Below are positions 10,491 to 20,939 of a stretch of DNA of 64,000 nt, in pieces. This DNA is from Anthracocystis setariae (Eukaryota; Basidiomycota; Ustilaginomycetes; Ustilaginales; Ustilaginaceae): NCBI GenBank assembly GCA_928724745.1, contig CAKMXJ010000007.1:186001-250000 (forward strand), in the 5' to 3' direction. The notes below the pieces were generated by a model. The model searched no databases. It was not told the origin of the DNA and saw only the letters and a list, made by a program, of their open reading frames with translations. The position numbers and the translations under genes are program-made. The number at the start of each line of letters is the position of its first letter. The stretch's first letter is position 1.

Positions 10491-11750
10491 AGTCTGCTGT
10501 GGTGTGGTCGAGGGAGTAAAGAGTCGATGCAAGAGGTAAGAGCGCAGGATATCGATCGACTGGGCGCGCATCGATGAAGTGTAGAAGAGCGCTGCACCAT
10601 ACTTCATACAGATGGTACGCAAAACTTGCTGGATGTAGTCGAATTGTTCTTCTTTGAACTGCTTGTCGCGTTCCAATCGCGCAATAGCGTCCGCCTTTGT
10701 GCAGACGACAACGATGGGGATACCAAAGTTGTCGGTGAGCATGCCTTGGGCCAGGGGATTTGCTTCTGCGCCATCGAGCTGGACGCTCATAGTGGTGATC
10801 GGAGCAGGCAAGGCATCCGCCACGTTGCCGCCAGATGGGTGTGAAGATGGCGGGATACCATTGACTGCGGTTGAGGCGGAATCGGACGACTTTTGAGTAG
10901 GTTCGACGTAAGTTCGGATGTAAGCCTCGAGGCGTTCCTTCATCTCGTCGATAGCCACACGCGTCTTGCTCCATTTCGCGTTGTGCTGCGGGTGTGAGGA
11001 GAGAGCACCATGTGCGGTGGCATCGATCAGCTCGCGGAGGATGTTGAGCCAGTTGCGTAATTGTTCGAGGAAGGTCCAGGGCTGTTCCCAATCGAGCAGG
11101 ATGACGATTATTGAGTCCTTGAGCGAGTCGATGGATGGTTTTGGCGTTGATCTAGCGCTCGTCGTCGTCGTCGTCGTCGAAGAAGAAGCGTCGAGAGTGG
11201 CGGATGCGAGAGCGGACATGGCAGCTGCCGTGTCTTGCTCTGTGGAGCTGAGGTTGGGTTCTGGGAAGGCAAAGGGGAGCAAAGATGTGTAGGCGGGCTG
11301 GGACGAGTGAAGGGTATAGGCACCGACGCGAGCTACGATTTCGTCTCGATCCTTGTCGTCGCCGACATCGAAATAAGCGTATGAAAGACCGAGATCGTTT
11401 GCTGCTGTTGCCGGCTTGGAAGTTGAAGGCGTGGGCTTGTCGTCCAACTGTGCTGCAGAGTGGGAAGCTTTGCCACTGACCAAGCCGAAGGGGGATGTCG
11501 AGGCGAGAGCAGAGAGCAACGAAGATTTGCCAGACTTGGGTTCTCCGAGCAGGACGATGTTTTTGGTCGAGATAGCCTTGGATCCGTTGACGCTGTTCAA
11601 GATACTGGACCATAGGTCTTGTTGGGGCAGACCGTTGGGATCTGTGCTGGTGTCCTGGCTGATAGTTGATGGCTTGATTGGCGAATCGGCATAGCCAAGG
11701 GTGGACAATGAGCTGAGCTGCGGGCGCACTGGTGTTGCGGGCGCCGACAT
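9537..11750 (-). CDS. Cytoplasmic dynein light intermediate chain (737 aa)
   Basis: Residues 45-76 read DLWSSILNSV...KNIVLLGEPKSGKSSLL, the N-terminal motif and P-loop of dynein light intermediate chains. A Ras-like domain follows, with CTKADAIARLERDKQF and a later FYTSSMRAQSIDILRSYLLHRLF, also typical. The C-terminal third is Ser/Pro-rich; in animals this part binds cargo adaptors. The family is usually about 400-520 residues, so this protein carries fungal insertions, including a Ser/Thr run near residue 190 and a polyglutamine run after the Ras-like domain. It acts in cytoplasmic dynein, which drives minus-end transport, nuclear migration and endosome movement in hyphae. The start ATG at 11750 is the first in frame. 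Intron-free. Confidence 0.88.
10459..10490 (-). repeat. CAG/CTG triplet repeat coding polyglutamine
   Basis: About ten CTG triplets on the plus strand read as Gln on the coding strand of the dynein light intermediate chain. The surrounding residues are also Gln/Thr-rich. Likely length-polymorphic. Confidence 0.85.
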
Positions 11751-12543
11751 GATGGTGCAAGCGCGCTAATTGCGCAATTGATGCGATCGGAAGGGTGGCG
11801 AATGGTGAATGGTGGGTGGTTGGGAAAGAGCAACACTGCTTGGCTTGGTGAGACACACACACACCAACCACACATGAGACATAACCCACCGAAATCACAA
11901 ATTCAGGGTTTGCGAGTTGAGCCGAGTTGAAGTGCGTGTTGGCCATCGTTGTGCGATACAGTACAAAAAAAAAGTAACACGTCGCTCTACCATCGGGTAT
12001 CGGGCGAGAGTGCCTATCCCGCTTCGATTGGACCGTGACTGATGATTCATCATTAATTAATGGACCGTAGCGAGGAGTAATGACTCCACATGCGGACGGA
12101 CAGATGCGATTTGTGTGTTGCGCTGTAGCACTGCAGAGAATCGTGAATACAGTAATACAGTAATAGCACTGCAGAGAATCGTGAATACAGTAATACAGTA
12201 ATAGCTACTGTATTCACAATTAAGTAGTAAAAGGGCCTTTACTGTAGTTTGGTTGATGCTGGGTTGCATAAGTGCGTGGCGCCTCTTGGCAGATGTCTAT
12301 CTATGCCCTTGTCTTGTGCTGCCTCCACTGAAGCAATCATTACTTATTTTAGAACTCGCCATTCTTCGCTTCACTTGAACCAACGTCCATCACCACCATC
12401 ATTTTTTTTCATTTCGTTATACGTTCGTTCGATCGACATCCGTTTTTCATCACCACTACTTGCATCTTCGGTCGCTCCTCTCCTCTCACCGTCAACGGCT
12501 GACCAGCTCAAGTGACAACGCTTCCATCCTGACCACCAACGTC
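11751..12543. other. Divergent intergenic region between dynein LIC and inhibitor-2
   Basis: It contains an A run near 11965, a 38-bp tandem duplication with a hairpin (12127-12217), and the CT- and CAC-rich leader of the plus-strand gene (12360-12540). No gene is supportable. Confidence 0.6.
12127..12217. repeat. 38-bp tandem duplication plus 12-bp perfect hairpin
   Basis: A 38-bp unit starting AGCACTGCAGAGAATC is present twice in direct succession (12127-12164 and 12165-12202). Inside the second copy, GTGAATACAGTA (12181-12192) is followed after 13 bases by its exact reverse complement TACTGTATTCAC (12206-12217). Each unit contains two ATACAGTA cores. Confidence 0.85.
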
Positions 12544-13510
12544 ATGTCAAGTCCACGCCATTCCCCGCCTCCTTCGGCTGCGGCCCCCAAACCCAAGGGC
12601 ATTCTCAAGAATGCAGCCGAACCAAGACCATCGCGGGGTGAAGCACTGAGCCACGACGACGATGCTGCAAACAAGCTGCAATGGGACGAAACCAACCTAA
12701 CGCTCCACGAAATTGAACGCGAGCAACAGGGTGCACGCATGAAGATTGACGAACCCAAAACTCCCTTCGTTCAAGGTACATCGCTTGGTCCTGTCGGAGA
12801 CGACGATCGTAAGTAGCTTCCGTCACTCGAACAGAGCAACGCGTCCATTGTACTGCTTCGTTACTAACATGCTTATCTCTTCCTTCCCTTTGGCAGTGTT
12901 TGATCTAGATGGTGCGGCTCCAACTCCAAGTGCAAGTGCAGCAGCAAGCAGACCCAGCTCAGCAGCCGAACAGCTTGCCGCCAACACATCCGCCAATGCT
13001 GGTCGTACACCTAGCGAAAGTGTCGGTCTTGCTGTCGGTCTGGACGCCGCCGATGTAGCCAAGAGCAAGAGCAAGAGCAACAGCAACAGCAACAGCGACA
13101 ACACTTCAGCACCATCCCAAGGTGAATCTCGATCCACCATGGCTCGTTCCAACTCGCGCTCACCTTCATTTTCGCTGCCACCCAAGCCGTCGTCTCGCCG
13201 ATCCAGTTCAAGGTCGCAGACAGCCGCAGCAGACGATGGCAGAAGTGACGTTCGTCAGCAAGCCAACCAGATGGAAGTGGACGACAACGACGATGGTGAG
13301 GTGGAAGAGGAAGATGCCGATCCCGAAATTCAGGCTAAGCATGCGGCGTTTGCGGCAAAAAGGAACCAGCACTACGGCAACGAGGCCGAGGCCATGAAGA
13401 TTGCGGCTGCGCTGGCGGCCCAGGACGACGACGAAGATGAGGACGATGACCAAGACCGAGGTTTACCGCCTGTGCCTACTGCCCCCAACGGTACTGCTAC
13501 CAGCTCGTAG
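12544..13510 (+). CDS. GLC8: Protein phosphatase inhibitor 2 / Glc8 family (292 aa, two exons)
   Basis: Exons 12544..12808 and 12897..13510 join to 292 residues. The three motifs of inhibitor-2 are present in order: KGILKN near residue 19, KLQWDETNL near residue 43, and the HY.NE helix (KRNQHYGNEAEAMKIA) near residue 245. In the family these contact the catalytic subunit of type-1 protein phosphatase, with the HYNE helix over the active site. Between the second and third motifs lies a long Ser/Ala/Asn-rich insertion with a simple Lys-Ser and Asn-Ser repeat. The C-terminus is acidic. The protein would regulate PP1 in the nucleus and cytosol. Splicing joins GDDD to LFDLDG in frame, and the intron has a TACTAAC box. 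Identity is confident; the symbol follows yeast. Confidence 0.85.
12809..12896 (+). other. Spliceosomal intron in the inhibitor-2 gene (88 bp)
   Basis: Donor GTAAGT at 12809, TACTAAC at 12862-12868, acceptor TGGCAG ending at 12896, again about 28 bases downstream of the branch box. Confidence 0.88.
13062..13100 (+). repeat. Coding hexamer repeat (Lys-Ser, Asn-Ser)
   Basis: AGCAAG units followed by AGCAAC units encode alternating Ser-Lys then Ser-Asn in the insertion of inhibitor-2. Confidence 0.75.
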
Positions 13511-13927
13511 CTCAGCTGTGTCTTGTTCTTCTCGTTTTCCAAACCATACGCCCTTATTGATCTGCACTCAGCCCATGTTGTTCTTTTATTCCCGAACCGT
13601 CTTGCCATGTATGTGTCCAACGGCTGTTACAGCTCGTCGCCTTGCTGTGTATCATGTGCTCAGTGTGATGGTAGGTGTGGGTTGGTTCTTTGCCCGCCTC
13701 TTGCTGTGAGGGGATGTGGTGCCCGCTTCGAAATGTGGAGGGTCTCCTCCAAAGCACTTGAGAGTGCTCGACTGTGACTGTGACTGTACTGTATTGCAGT
13801 TTCAGACAGCCGAAATCGCGCACAGCAGCCGTTGAATTTTCAGAGAGCAACACTCGACTGTTGGCGAGTGGCCAATCAACACTCCTCACACATTCGGCAC
13901 AGAAGCGAGTTTTTTTTTTGGGGGCGT

Positions 13928-13963
<36 letters not shown>

Positions 13964-14244
13964 ATTTTGACCTTTTGGAATTTTCAACCGCACCACACAG
14001 CTTTCTCCGATCCACCATCATGATCATTGTCACCACCGCTTTCCTCATCGCCATCTCACCAGCACCGTATATCCTCTTACTACAAACTCACTCTTCCAGC
14101 ATCTGAGGAGCTCTGGCGTTCACCACTATCTCTGCTGCTGGCTCGATTGGCACAAACAGCAGGTCGGCTTATATCGATTGCTCTTCCCGCATCCGCCCTT
14201 AATCTACATCAACAGCAGAGGCAGCACCATAACAGACGGCAGGA
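13511..14244. other. Intergenic, tandem plus-strand genes
   Basis: It contains a TGTACTGTATTGCAG motif at 13785-13799, a short inverted repeat AGCACTTGAGAGTGCT near 13753, a (TG)n run and CT-rich leader sequence before the next gene. No gene is supportable. Confidence 0.6.
13931..13962. repeat. (TG)n microsatellite
   Basis: About 16 TG units, preceded by a short T run and GGGGG. Confidence 0.92.
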
Positions 14245-15330
14245 ATGGATCTAAGTAATCTGCGAAACAGTCTTCGCGAAGATGAGGCATCAACGCTGCG
14301 GCGTGCAAGACATCTCCGCTCTAGCGAAGACGAACTTAGCGCCGTCTTTCGTTCCGCCGCCACATCCTTGACCACCCTGTACCGGCAGGGTGTTGCGAGC
14401 AACAAGCTCAGCTACGAAAAGGGATATGCGCATGCACTTGCGCACGTGCTCGAGCTGTGGGAAAACGATCGTGACTGGCTCAAAGGCTACTTGCAGCGTC
14501 GAATCGAGGCGATCGAAGTCGATGGTGAAGATGACATGCAGCAAATCGAAGATGAGGTTGTCAGCTCACCTGCTAGGCTTCGCGATGGTGGGCAAGGTAG
14601 ACAGAGTATCAAGCGCTCCCGGTCGCGCTCGAGCCTCGCTGGACCTTCTCGTGGTGGCGCAGCCGGTTTCGACGACCAAGACAGTGCAGAAAGGAGACTT
14701 CATAAGCTGCCCACCTCTTCCAAAAATGCCAATCAAGCGTCAGCATCCGCCTTCCAGACCAGTTTCAACTTCTCCGCCCCCGTCGCATACCCGTCGCACG
14801 AATCCTCCACCCGCTCAGTAACTTCGAAACCTTCCTCTACACTTCCTCCTACTACTTTGACTACCACCACCACCAGTGGCAGCAGAACCAGCCCTACCAC
14901 TATTCCTTCTGGCGGGGTGATTAGAACCTCCAATGCGGCCACCTCGCGTCGGCGTCTTCAACGGCTCAAAGGCCTGCGTCCCGGTCGTGATCGTATGATC
15001 GAACTCGACCGTCCCACCACCACCACCACCACCACCACGGCGCACGATGAAATGATCGACCAGGACGACGACGACGACCCAACTGCATGGACCGACGAAG
15101 ACGATTCGTCGTCGCCCTCTTCACGCGCTAGGAAACTCGTCGCATGGACAGACAAGTCCTCCTCCACTCCAGCAGCAGCAACCAGCATGGACATGGATAA
15201 AGTGCTTGAGCGTGCAGATCGTAGGAAGAGGAGGAAGGCATCTGCATCGAAAAAAGACCTACACAGTTTCGACGACGCAGAACATCTCACCTTTCTCGAC
15301 GAGGATGATTTTCTCGCTTATCATTCTTAG
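14245..15330 (+). CDS. HAPSTR1/C16orf72 (DUF4588)-like protein (361 aa)
   Basis: Residues 28-90 hold a helical segment, AVFRSAATSLTTLYRQ, then a spaced SYEKGYAHALAHVLELW and WLKGYLQRR. This resembles the FQNAATAVTNLYKES...GIQIGY...VLAWVKKRRRTI core of human HAPSTR1 (C16orf72), a nuclear partner of the ubiquitin ligase HUWE1 in stress signalling. The rest is Ser/Thr/Pro-rich and probably disordered, with Thr runs and an acidic stretch (DQDDDDD), and ends in an acidic tail. The resemblance covers only about 60 residues and is from recall, so the assignment is moderate. The start ATG at 14245 fits the position of the core. Single exon. Role in this organism is inferred only. Confidence 0.6.
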   Translation: MDLSNLRNSLREDEASTLRRARHLRSSEDELSAVFRSAATSLTTLYRQGVASNKLSYEKGYAHALAHVLELWENDRDWLKGYLQRRIEAIEVDGEDDMQQIEDEVVSSPARLRDGGQGRQSIKRSRSRSSLAGPSRGGAAGFDDQDSAERRLHKLPTSSKNANQASASAFQTSFNFSAPVAYPSHESSTRSVTSKPSSTLPPTTLTTTTTSGSRTSPTTIPSGGVIRTSNAATSRRRLQRLKGLRPGRDRMIELDRPTTTTTTTTAHDEMIDQDDDDDPTAWTDEDDSSSPSSRARKLVAWTDKSSSTPAAATSMDMDKVLERADRRKRRKASASKKDLHSFDDAEHLTFLDEDDFLAYHS

Positions 15331-15440
15331 CCCCCAGTCATGACAACTTGCAATCATTGGCCACATCTATCATCATCACACTCATTGCTGCCATGTGATT
15401 CCATCAACACCTCACAGAGAGAACACACAGAGAAAGAGAA

Positions 15441-15519
<79 letters not shown>

Positions 15520-15563
15520 CAAAAAAATGGCATTGAAACTGTCAAGCAACAAGACAAAAGGGT
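15331..15563. other. Short convergent intergenic spacer
   Basis: Only 233 bases between two converging genes, and about a third of it is a (GA)n microsatellite. No gene is expected. Confidence 0.7.
15444..15516. repeat. (GA)n microsatellite
   Basis: A nearly uninterrupted GA run of about 36 units between the converging 3' ends. Confidence 0.95.
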
Positions 15564-18500
15564 TTACGCTTTCCAATCGAACCGAATCTCGCCCGTCTCT
15601 AGCAACGGGTCATCCTCCTCCTCCTCCTCCTCCTCATCCTCCTCCTCGTCGTCGTTCTTGCCCTTCCTAATCTTGTTGATATTTGTTTTGGAGGCGGTGG
15701 TGGCGGTGGTGGTGGTGGTGGTGGCATGTGCGTGAGCGGTATCAAAGTCGACCTCCTCACCAAAACTGTTGAGTCTACTCCTTGGTCGACTACCCCCACC
15801 CAACGACGAGACGTCATCGTTGTCGTCATCGAAACCTTCCGAGTCGTAGAACTGTTCATCCTCCGACTCGGGCTCTGCGGTCACCACCGGTCCCACCAAT
15901 GGCGAAGTCGCACGCGCCGCTGCCTGAACTGACCCTTCATCCGGCGAAGCAGCCCTCCGCCTCCAAGGTGCCACCCAAGACGACGTACTCGCGATCGACT
16001 CCACCGACGCCGAACTCTGCAACGTTGGCTCAGCCGAACTCGCCCTCACCTTCCCCCCCTCTCCCGCCTCCCTCTCCACCGTCTTCCTCGCCAACCCCAA
16101 CGACCCCAACCCAAATCGTGACAACCTACTGCCCCCCGCCTCCCCCCCAGCCACCCCCTGCCCACCCACACCCGCACCCGCACCGGCAACCCCCACCCCC
16201 GCCGCCGAATCCGACGTAGCACTCCTTACACTCCTCACACTCTTCCCACTCCTCGCACTCAAAGCTGGACTCACCGGCGTCAGCTCCGCCAACAACTCGT
16301 CATCCGCCGGCAACTCGACCTCGACAATCGCTGGCCGCCAGTAGTTAAAGTCGTTGAACTCGGGCTTCCGCGGCGCCTTCTCCTCCTTGGCCGTGATCGG
16401 CGGGAACATCTGATCCACCAAATCCGTCATGTGGATGTAGCTGCTCTTGTACCCCGCCAGCTCGAGCAGTTCCATCTTGACCTCGCCGTTAGTGTCAATG
16501 GTAAAGATCCGACTTGAAGGAATGTTGACCGACCGGTACGACAGCGCATCCGTAATGCGGTTGCCAAACCCGGCATAGAACGGCGTTGGATGATCCTCTT
16601 TCTTCTCCACCTTGCCCGTCGACCCCGTGTTCAGCGACGCCAGCGCAGGCGAAGACATCGAATGACTCAACCCGCCCCTCTCTCGCCCCTGCTTATCCTC
16701 CTCTGCCGCCTTCGCCGTCGCCGCCCCCGAAGAAGGCGAATCCTCGGCGCCCGCCCCCTCCTTGGCCTTCTCCACCGCCTCGGCATCCACCCCTTTCAGA
16801 TCCCCGCCCGGCTGCGAATGCGCATGCCTCGGATCCGACCCAAACAACCTGGCGATATCCCTCAAACACGCCATCTTGAACACCTCGGGCTTGCGCAGGA
16901 TCACCTCCCTATGCAAACTGGCAATCAGACGATCGGGCGACATGATCACCGGCCCATCCGGCAACTGATACCCATTCTGCCTGATCCCCTTCAGATAATC
17001 GCGCGTCGAGTCCGCCTGCCCAATCGCACGCGACGTCAGATACATGATCCGATACCCATTGCGCGCAATATCCGTATACAGCTTCGCCACCCCAATGTGC
17101 GTCCAATCGCGACCGATCATCGTAAACACATGCCCCAGCGCATCCGACTTGGTGATCGTCCCATCGATATCCGAAACTACAATCTTGTGGTTCGACTCCC
17201 ACAGGAAGATGCGCGCCGAACACGTCGCCACGCCCGAGTACGACGACGTCACCGAAAACGTGATGCTGTTCGACCCTTTGCGCAGGTTCAGCGACTTGAG
17301 CTGATCCGACGTCAGCCGCAATGTCTTGGCGTACGTCTTACCCGCTCGTGCTGCCGCCGCGACCGCCTTGGCATCTACAGCGCTGCCGATGTCAAGCGTG
17401 TTCGCTTGCGGCTTGTCCACATCCAGAAGCGCCGAATCCGTATTGCTCCTTTCCGGCGCAGGCTCGATCGCCTTTGTCGCCTCTGCCACCGCACCTTTCC
17501 CACCCTGCACTTCAGCCGCCTGCTTGAGATCCGGTATACTCTTACTGCTCCTCTTCCACCACCTCGAAAAGTACCCCCTCTGTTGACCCCTCTCGACACT
17601 CTCCACCTCCTCACCCATACTCGCCCCCTTCCCCTTCCCCAACGTCCTCCTATACAGCGACAGCGTCGCCAACACCGCACTCGCATTCTCCCACGTCAAC
17701 AACCGGTCATGATACCGAATCACCAATCTCTCATCATTCACCACCTCCTGATCGTGCGCAAACCGCTCGAAGCTCACCCGATTCTCGCGGAACGCATACT
17801 CATCCGCCTCCGCATCCGCACCGAAACCCTCACTGTAACACAGCGACAGCTCGAACGAATGCGACGAATCCTCCAACTGCAGCAGGAACGTATACGGATC
17901 CGACTCGTCCGAAGCGAGCTTGCCCGCAACCTCCCCCTCCGCCGTGGGCCGACGCAGCGCCTCGAGCGCCGCCACTTCGGACGAACGAGCATCGTAGCCG
18001 TCGGTACTGGCGAACCTCGTCCTTCGACGCATCCGTGGCTGACCCGTGGGCGTAGAAGACGACGAATCGCCCGCAGGATCCGCCCACTGCCATCGCGAGT
18101 GCGTGCTCAGCCCAAGATGCGCCGCACTCGTATCCAGATAGACCGGCGGCGACTCCTCGCTGGGCAATCGCAGATCGCGCAAGCTCGACATTACATCCTG
18201 CACCGAGTACGACGAGCCTAGCCCCTCGGTCGAGTTTTCCATCGAGTTGTGTCCCGAAGTCGACTTGGCGCGGGGCACCTCGGCCTCGGTGTCTGAGAGC
18301 GAAAACTCGTGCTTGTGTCTGCCTTTCGAAGGCTTGCCTACACGTCGGGCGCCTGGTGTCGGGTTGGCTTCGACTTGCTTGCGATTGGTGAGCGACTGAT
18401 GACGGCGGAGCGAATCGCCGCCTGCTTTGCCCTGCTTTCTGGACCCCGCCCGCAAACCGTCGCCTGCTGCCTCGGTGGCGCGATTCATCCTCGCTAATCT

Positions 18501-20291
18501 CGCCAGATCTCGCGAGAATTCAAGCTCGTCTTTGTTCCCGCTCTGACTTGCCACGGCGGCCAAACGGCTCGTATCGGCATCATCCAGGCTTTCCCTCCTC
18601 CCATCGCGTGAGGTGGATCGATGGGCTCGGTAATCGACCGAGAAGCTCGGACGGTGCGTCCTCGATCCGGATCCTCTGCGCATCGATGCGGTAGACGATC
18701 CCGGAAGCGACACCTTGTGCTGGTGAGCGGGGCCATTGAGTCTCTCCGGATGACCATGGCGTCCCTTGCCACCATGCCTCCTACTGAGCGGCATCTCGTC
18801 CGCAAACCGATGTCCTTCTTGGTACGCGAGATCCTCGCCATCGACCGTCATCTTGTAGCCGTCCATATCGAGCATATACTGCAAATCCTCTTTCCTCTGT
18901 TTGACTTTGAGCGCGCCAGGCGCATCGGCGTCTGCATCGTCCTCGTCATCATCCACAGCGGTATCCTCGTCATCTTCGTCGATGACATCCTTGTCGTGCT
19001 GTCGCTGCTTGAGCATATGAAGGTGAGTGCTGGCATCTGTCATAGCCGGATCGATCGTCTTGCTCCCATCACCGATCGGGACCGGTTTCAATTTTTTGCC
19101 GTCCAGATACTCGGAATGATGAATCGAGGCTACCGCCTGCGTCTTGCTGCGAGTCTTGTTGTCCGTCGCCTGTCCGAACGGAGCTGGGTACGCCTCTTCG
19201 GCGGAGTCGCGCGACTTGAGGCTGGCCTCCTCGCCATCCTCGGTCTTGACCTCATCGTCGATCACCTTGATTGCCCGGTCCCTCAACTGCGTTTCCAAAC
19301 GCTCCGTCTCGTTGCTCGGTGACTGTACGTCTCCGGCATCATCCTGCGCTTGTTGGCGCTTCTTGCCCTGCGGTCCACCCTGCTCGGGCTCATAGCCATG
19401 CGCATCTCCGCGATCGTCGTCGACGGTAGCACCCGTCACCCCGTCGGTCCCATCGCGGCGTTGCGCCTTCTCGGCAGTCTTGTCGAGTCTTGGGTTACTG
19501 CTGCTTCCGATCACGGCCCTGCCTGCAGCACCGATGACGCCGCTCGCCTTGGACGCGGCCGAGCCGACCTTGTCTAGTAGAGAATCGCTACCCGCCGCAG
19601 AGCCTGATCCAGCCTTGGACGAATCCGATGGAACATTGAGATCGCCTTGCTCTTGTGGCGCACCACTCTTCTTGTTATCCTTCAACCTCTCCTTCGTATT
19701 CGCATCGTCATCATGACCATCGCCGACATCGATGTTGGTCGACGCTTCGGGTTCGCCCAACTCCAACGGCTCGACTTCGACACTTTCTCCCTGCCGTCCA
19801 TCGGCCGCTTGATCATCGTCGGGACCTGAAATCGGACTGCTCGCAGCACTTAGGATGGGACTGGTGACCAGATCTGCAGGGATGTTATTCCTTTCATCCT
19901 CATCATCGATTTCGATGACAAAGAACGCCTCGCCACTATCGCCGACCTTCATCGCAAACGGTAGCGGCTCGGCAGATCCATTGAGATGCAACGTCACCTT
20001 CCTCTCCCCCGGCCGCAACACGCTCATCTTTCCAAACCGGACATGGAACGGTGTGCTTGCGAGCTCGGTGGTGGTCTTGGTGATCTCTTTGTATCTTCGT
20101 TCACGTTCGGGGAGCTTGGCGCACTCGGAGGGAGGGAGGGGTGATCCCGAGGCGTCGACTTCGACGGTTTCGGTTGTGGTGACTGGACGTTCTACGACGA
20201 TGACATCGATGGCACCAGAGAGGGTGGCGGGATTGATGTTGGGTGTGATGGTGTTGTAGACGGTGGAGACGAGCTTGCCTACGTACTGCAT
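15564..20291 (-). CDS. PAH1: Lipin / phosphatidate phosphatase Pah1 (1575 aa)
   Basis: Residues 1-110 are the N-LIP domain (MQYVGKLVSTVYNTITPNINPATLSGAID, with later HVRFGKMSVLRPGE). Near residue 1040 the C-LIP/HAD domain begins with KIVVSDIDGTITKSDALGH, which holds the catalytic DxDxT motif. GNRITDALSYRSV and IFTIDTNGEV follow, also family hallmarks. The enzyme removes phosphate from phosphatidic acid to give diacylglycerol, on ER and nuclear membranes, and controls lipid storage versus phospholipid synthesis. Yeast Pah1 is about 860 residues; here the middle and the C-terminal tail are long, charged and Ser-rich, offering many phosphorylation sites. The tail has an acidic run and then RFDWKA, reminiscent of the conserved tail tryptophan of yeast Pah1. 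Intron-free. Confidence 0.92.
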   Translation of the reverse strand: MQYVGKLVSTVYNTITPNINPATLSGAIDVIVVERPVTTTETVEVDASGSPLPPSECAKLPERERRYKEITKTTTELASTPFHVRFGKMSVLRPGERKVTLHLNGSAEPLPFAMKVGDSGEAFFVIEIDDEDERNNIPADLVTSPILSAASSPISGPDDDQAADGRQGESVEVEPLELGEPEASTNIDVGDGHDDDANTKERLKDNKKSGAPQEQGDLNVPSDSSKAGSGSAAGSDSLLDKVGSAASKASGVIGAAGRAVIGSSSNPRLDKTAEKAQRRDGTDGVTGATVDDDRGDAHGYEPEQGGPQGKKRQQAQDDAGDVQSPSNETERLETQLRDRAIKVIDDEVKTEDGEEASLKSRDSAEEAYPAPFGQATDNKTRSKTQAVASIHHSEYLDGKKLKPVPIGDGSKTIDPAMTDASTHLHMLKQRQHDKDVIDEDDEDTAVDDDEDDADADAPGALKVKQRKEDLQYMLDMDGYKMTVDGEDLAYQEGHRFADEMPLSRRHGGKGRHGHPERLNGPAHQHKVSLPGSSTASMRRGSGSRTHRPSFSVDYRAHRSTSRDGRRESLDDADTSRLAAVASQSGNKDELEFSRDLARLARMNRATEAAGDGLRAGSRKQGKAGGDSLRRHQSLTNRKQVEANPTPGARRVGKPSKGRHKHEFSLSDTEAEVPRAKSTSGHNSMENSTEGLGSSYSVQDVMSSLRDLRLPSEESPPVYLDTSAAHLGLSTHSRWQWADPAGDSSSSTPTGQPRMRRRTRFASTDGYDARSSEVAALEALRRPTAEGEVAGKLASDESDPYTFLLQLEDSSHSFELSLCYSEGFGADAEADEYAFRENRVSFERFAHDQEVVNDERLVIRYHDRLLTWENASAVLATLSLYRRTLGKGKGASMGEEVESVERGQQRGYFSRWWKRSSKSIPDLKQAAEVQGGKGAVAEATKAIEPAPERSNTDSALLDVDKPQANTLDIGSAVDAKAVAAAARAGKTYAKTLRLTSDQLKSLNLRKGSNSITFSVTSSYSGVATCSARIFLWESNHKIVVSDIDGTITKSDALGHVFTMIGRDWTHIGVAKLYTDIARNGYRIMYLTSRAIGQADSTRDYLKGIRQNGYQLPDGPVIMSPDRLIASLHREVILRKPEVFKMACLRDIARLFGSDPRHAHSQPGGDLKGVDAEAVEKAKEGAGAEDSPSSGAATAKAAEEDKQGRERGGLSHSMSSPALASLNTGSTGKVEKKEDHPTPFYAGFGNRITDALSYRSVNIPSSRIFTIDTNGEVKMELLELAGYKSSYIHMTDLVDQMFPPITAKEEKAPRKPEFNDFNYWRPAIVEVELPADDELLAELTPVSPALSARSGKSVRSVRSATSDSAAGVGVAGAGAGVGGQGVAGGEAGGSRLSRFGLGSLGLARKTVEREAGEGGKVRASSAEPTLQSSASVESIASTSSWVAPWRRRAASPDEGSVQAAARATSPLVGPVVTAEPESEDEQFYDSEGFDDDNDDVSSLGGGSRPRSRLNSFGEEVDFDTAHAHATTTTTTATTASKTNINKIRKGKNDDEEEDEEEEEEEDDPLLETGEIRFDWKA

Positions 20292-20939
20292 GGTGGGCAG
20301 CTTTTCGGGCGGGTTGGCCGGGGTCTGGAATACAGGAGGAGGCGAGGGTGGGGTCTCGACACGCGCGTTCGAACGGAATCTATGGCTTTCAACGTCGGAT
20401 GACCCCCCGCAGCGGTTGGTATGTGTAGCTGGTGGAGAGAAGTGTGTGTCGGAGAAGCCGCTATGAAATGGTATCGGTTCAATCTAGGCAGAGGCAGAGG
20501 TGAAGCAGCAACAGCAACAGCAAAGAGGGAACAGTGAAAGTCAGCTCTGCTGAACAGACTGTGAGGGAACGAGGAAAAGCTCACACAGATCGAAAGGGTC
20601 ACTCACCGGGGCTCAGGTCCACGGACGGGCCGAAACGTGTGAGTCTGTGTGTGTGTGTCATTTTTCACGCTTTCAGATCGTCACGCACGGGCACACACAC
20701 ACTCTGCCTCAGCTCAATCCGAGCGACAAAGCCGTGTGGAGGGAGCGAGGAAAGCATTACACTTCTGAGCGCCAATTGGAAAACTGCATCAAACTTATTC
20801 CTTTTAACACTAAGCGGTACTACGAAAATTAATTTAGCGCTACGATGACATCCAGCAAAAGGAATAACATGGTCAGCATCGGGTTCAGGCGTTCCCCGCC
20901 GTCACCTCCCGAATGTAACTCAAACCAACACAACCGACT
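20292..20939. other. Divergent promoter region, PAH1 / nitrilase
   Basis: 648 bases between the two start codons. Contains CAA/CAG-rich stretches and a short TG run. No TATA box or known operator stands out. Confidence 0.5.

Noticed and set aside
11152..11946. 264-codon minus-strand frame overlapping the dynein LIC start
   Set aside because: Different frame of the same DNA; the LIC frame carries the P-loop and family motifs.
16590..18221. 543-codon plus-strand frame inside lipin
   Set aside because: Extremely Arg-rich and Pro-rich translation of the antisense strand of PAH1; a shadow frame caused by the GC-rich codon pattern.
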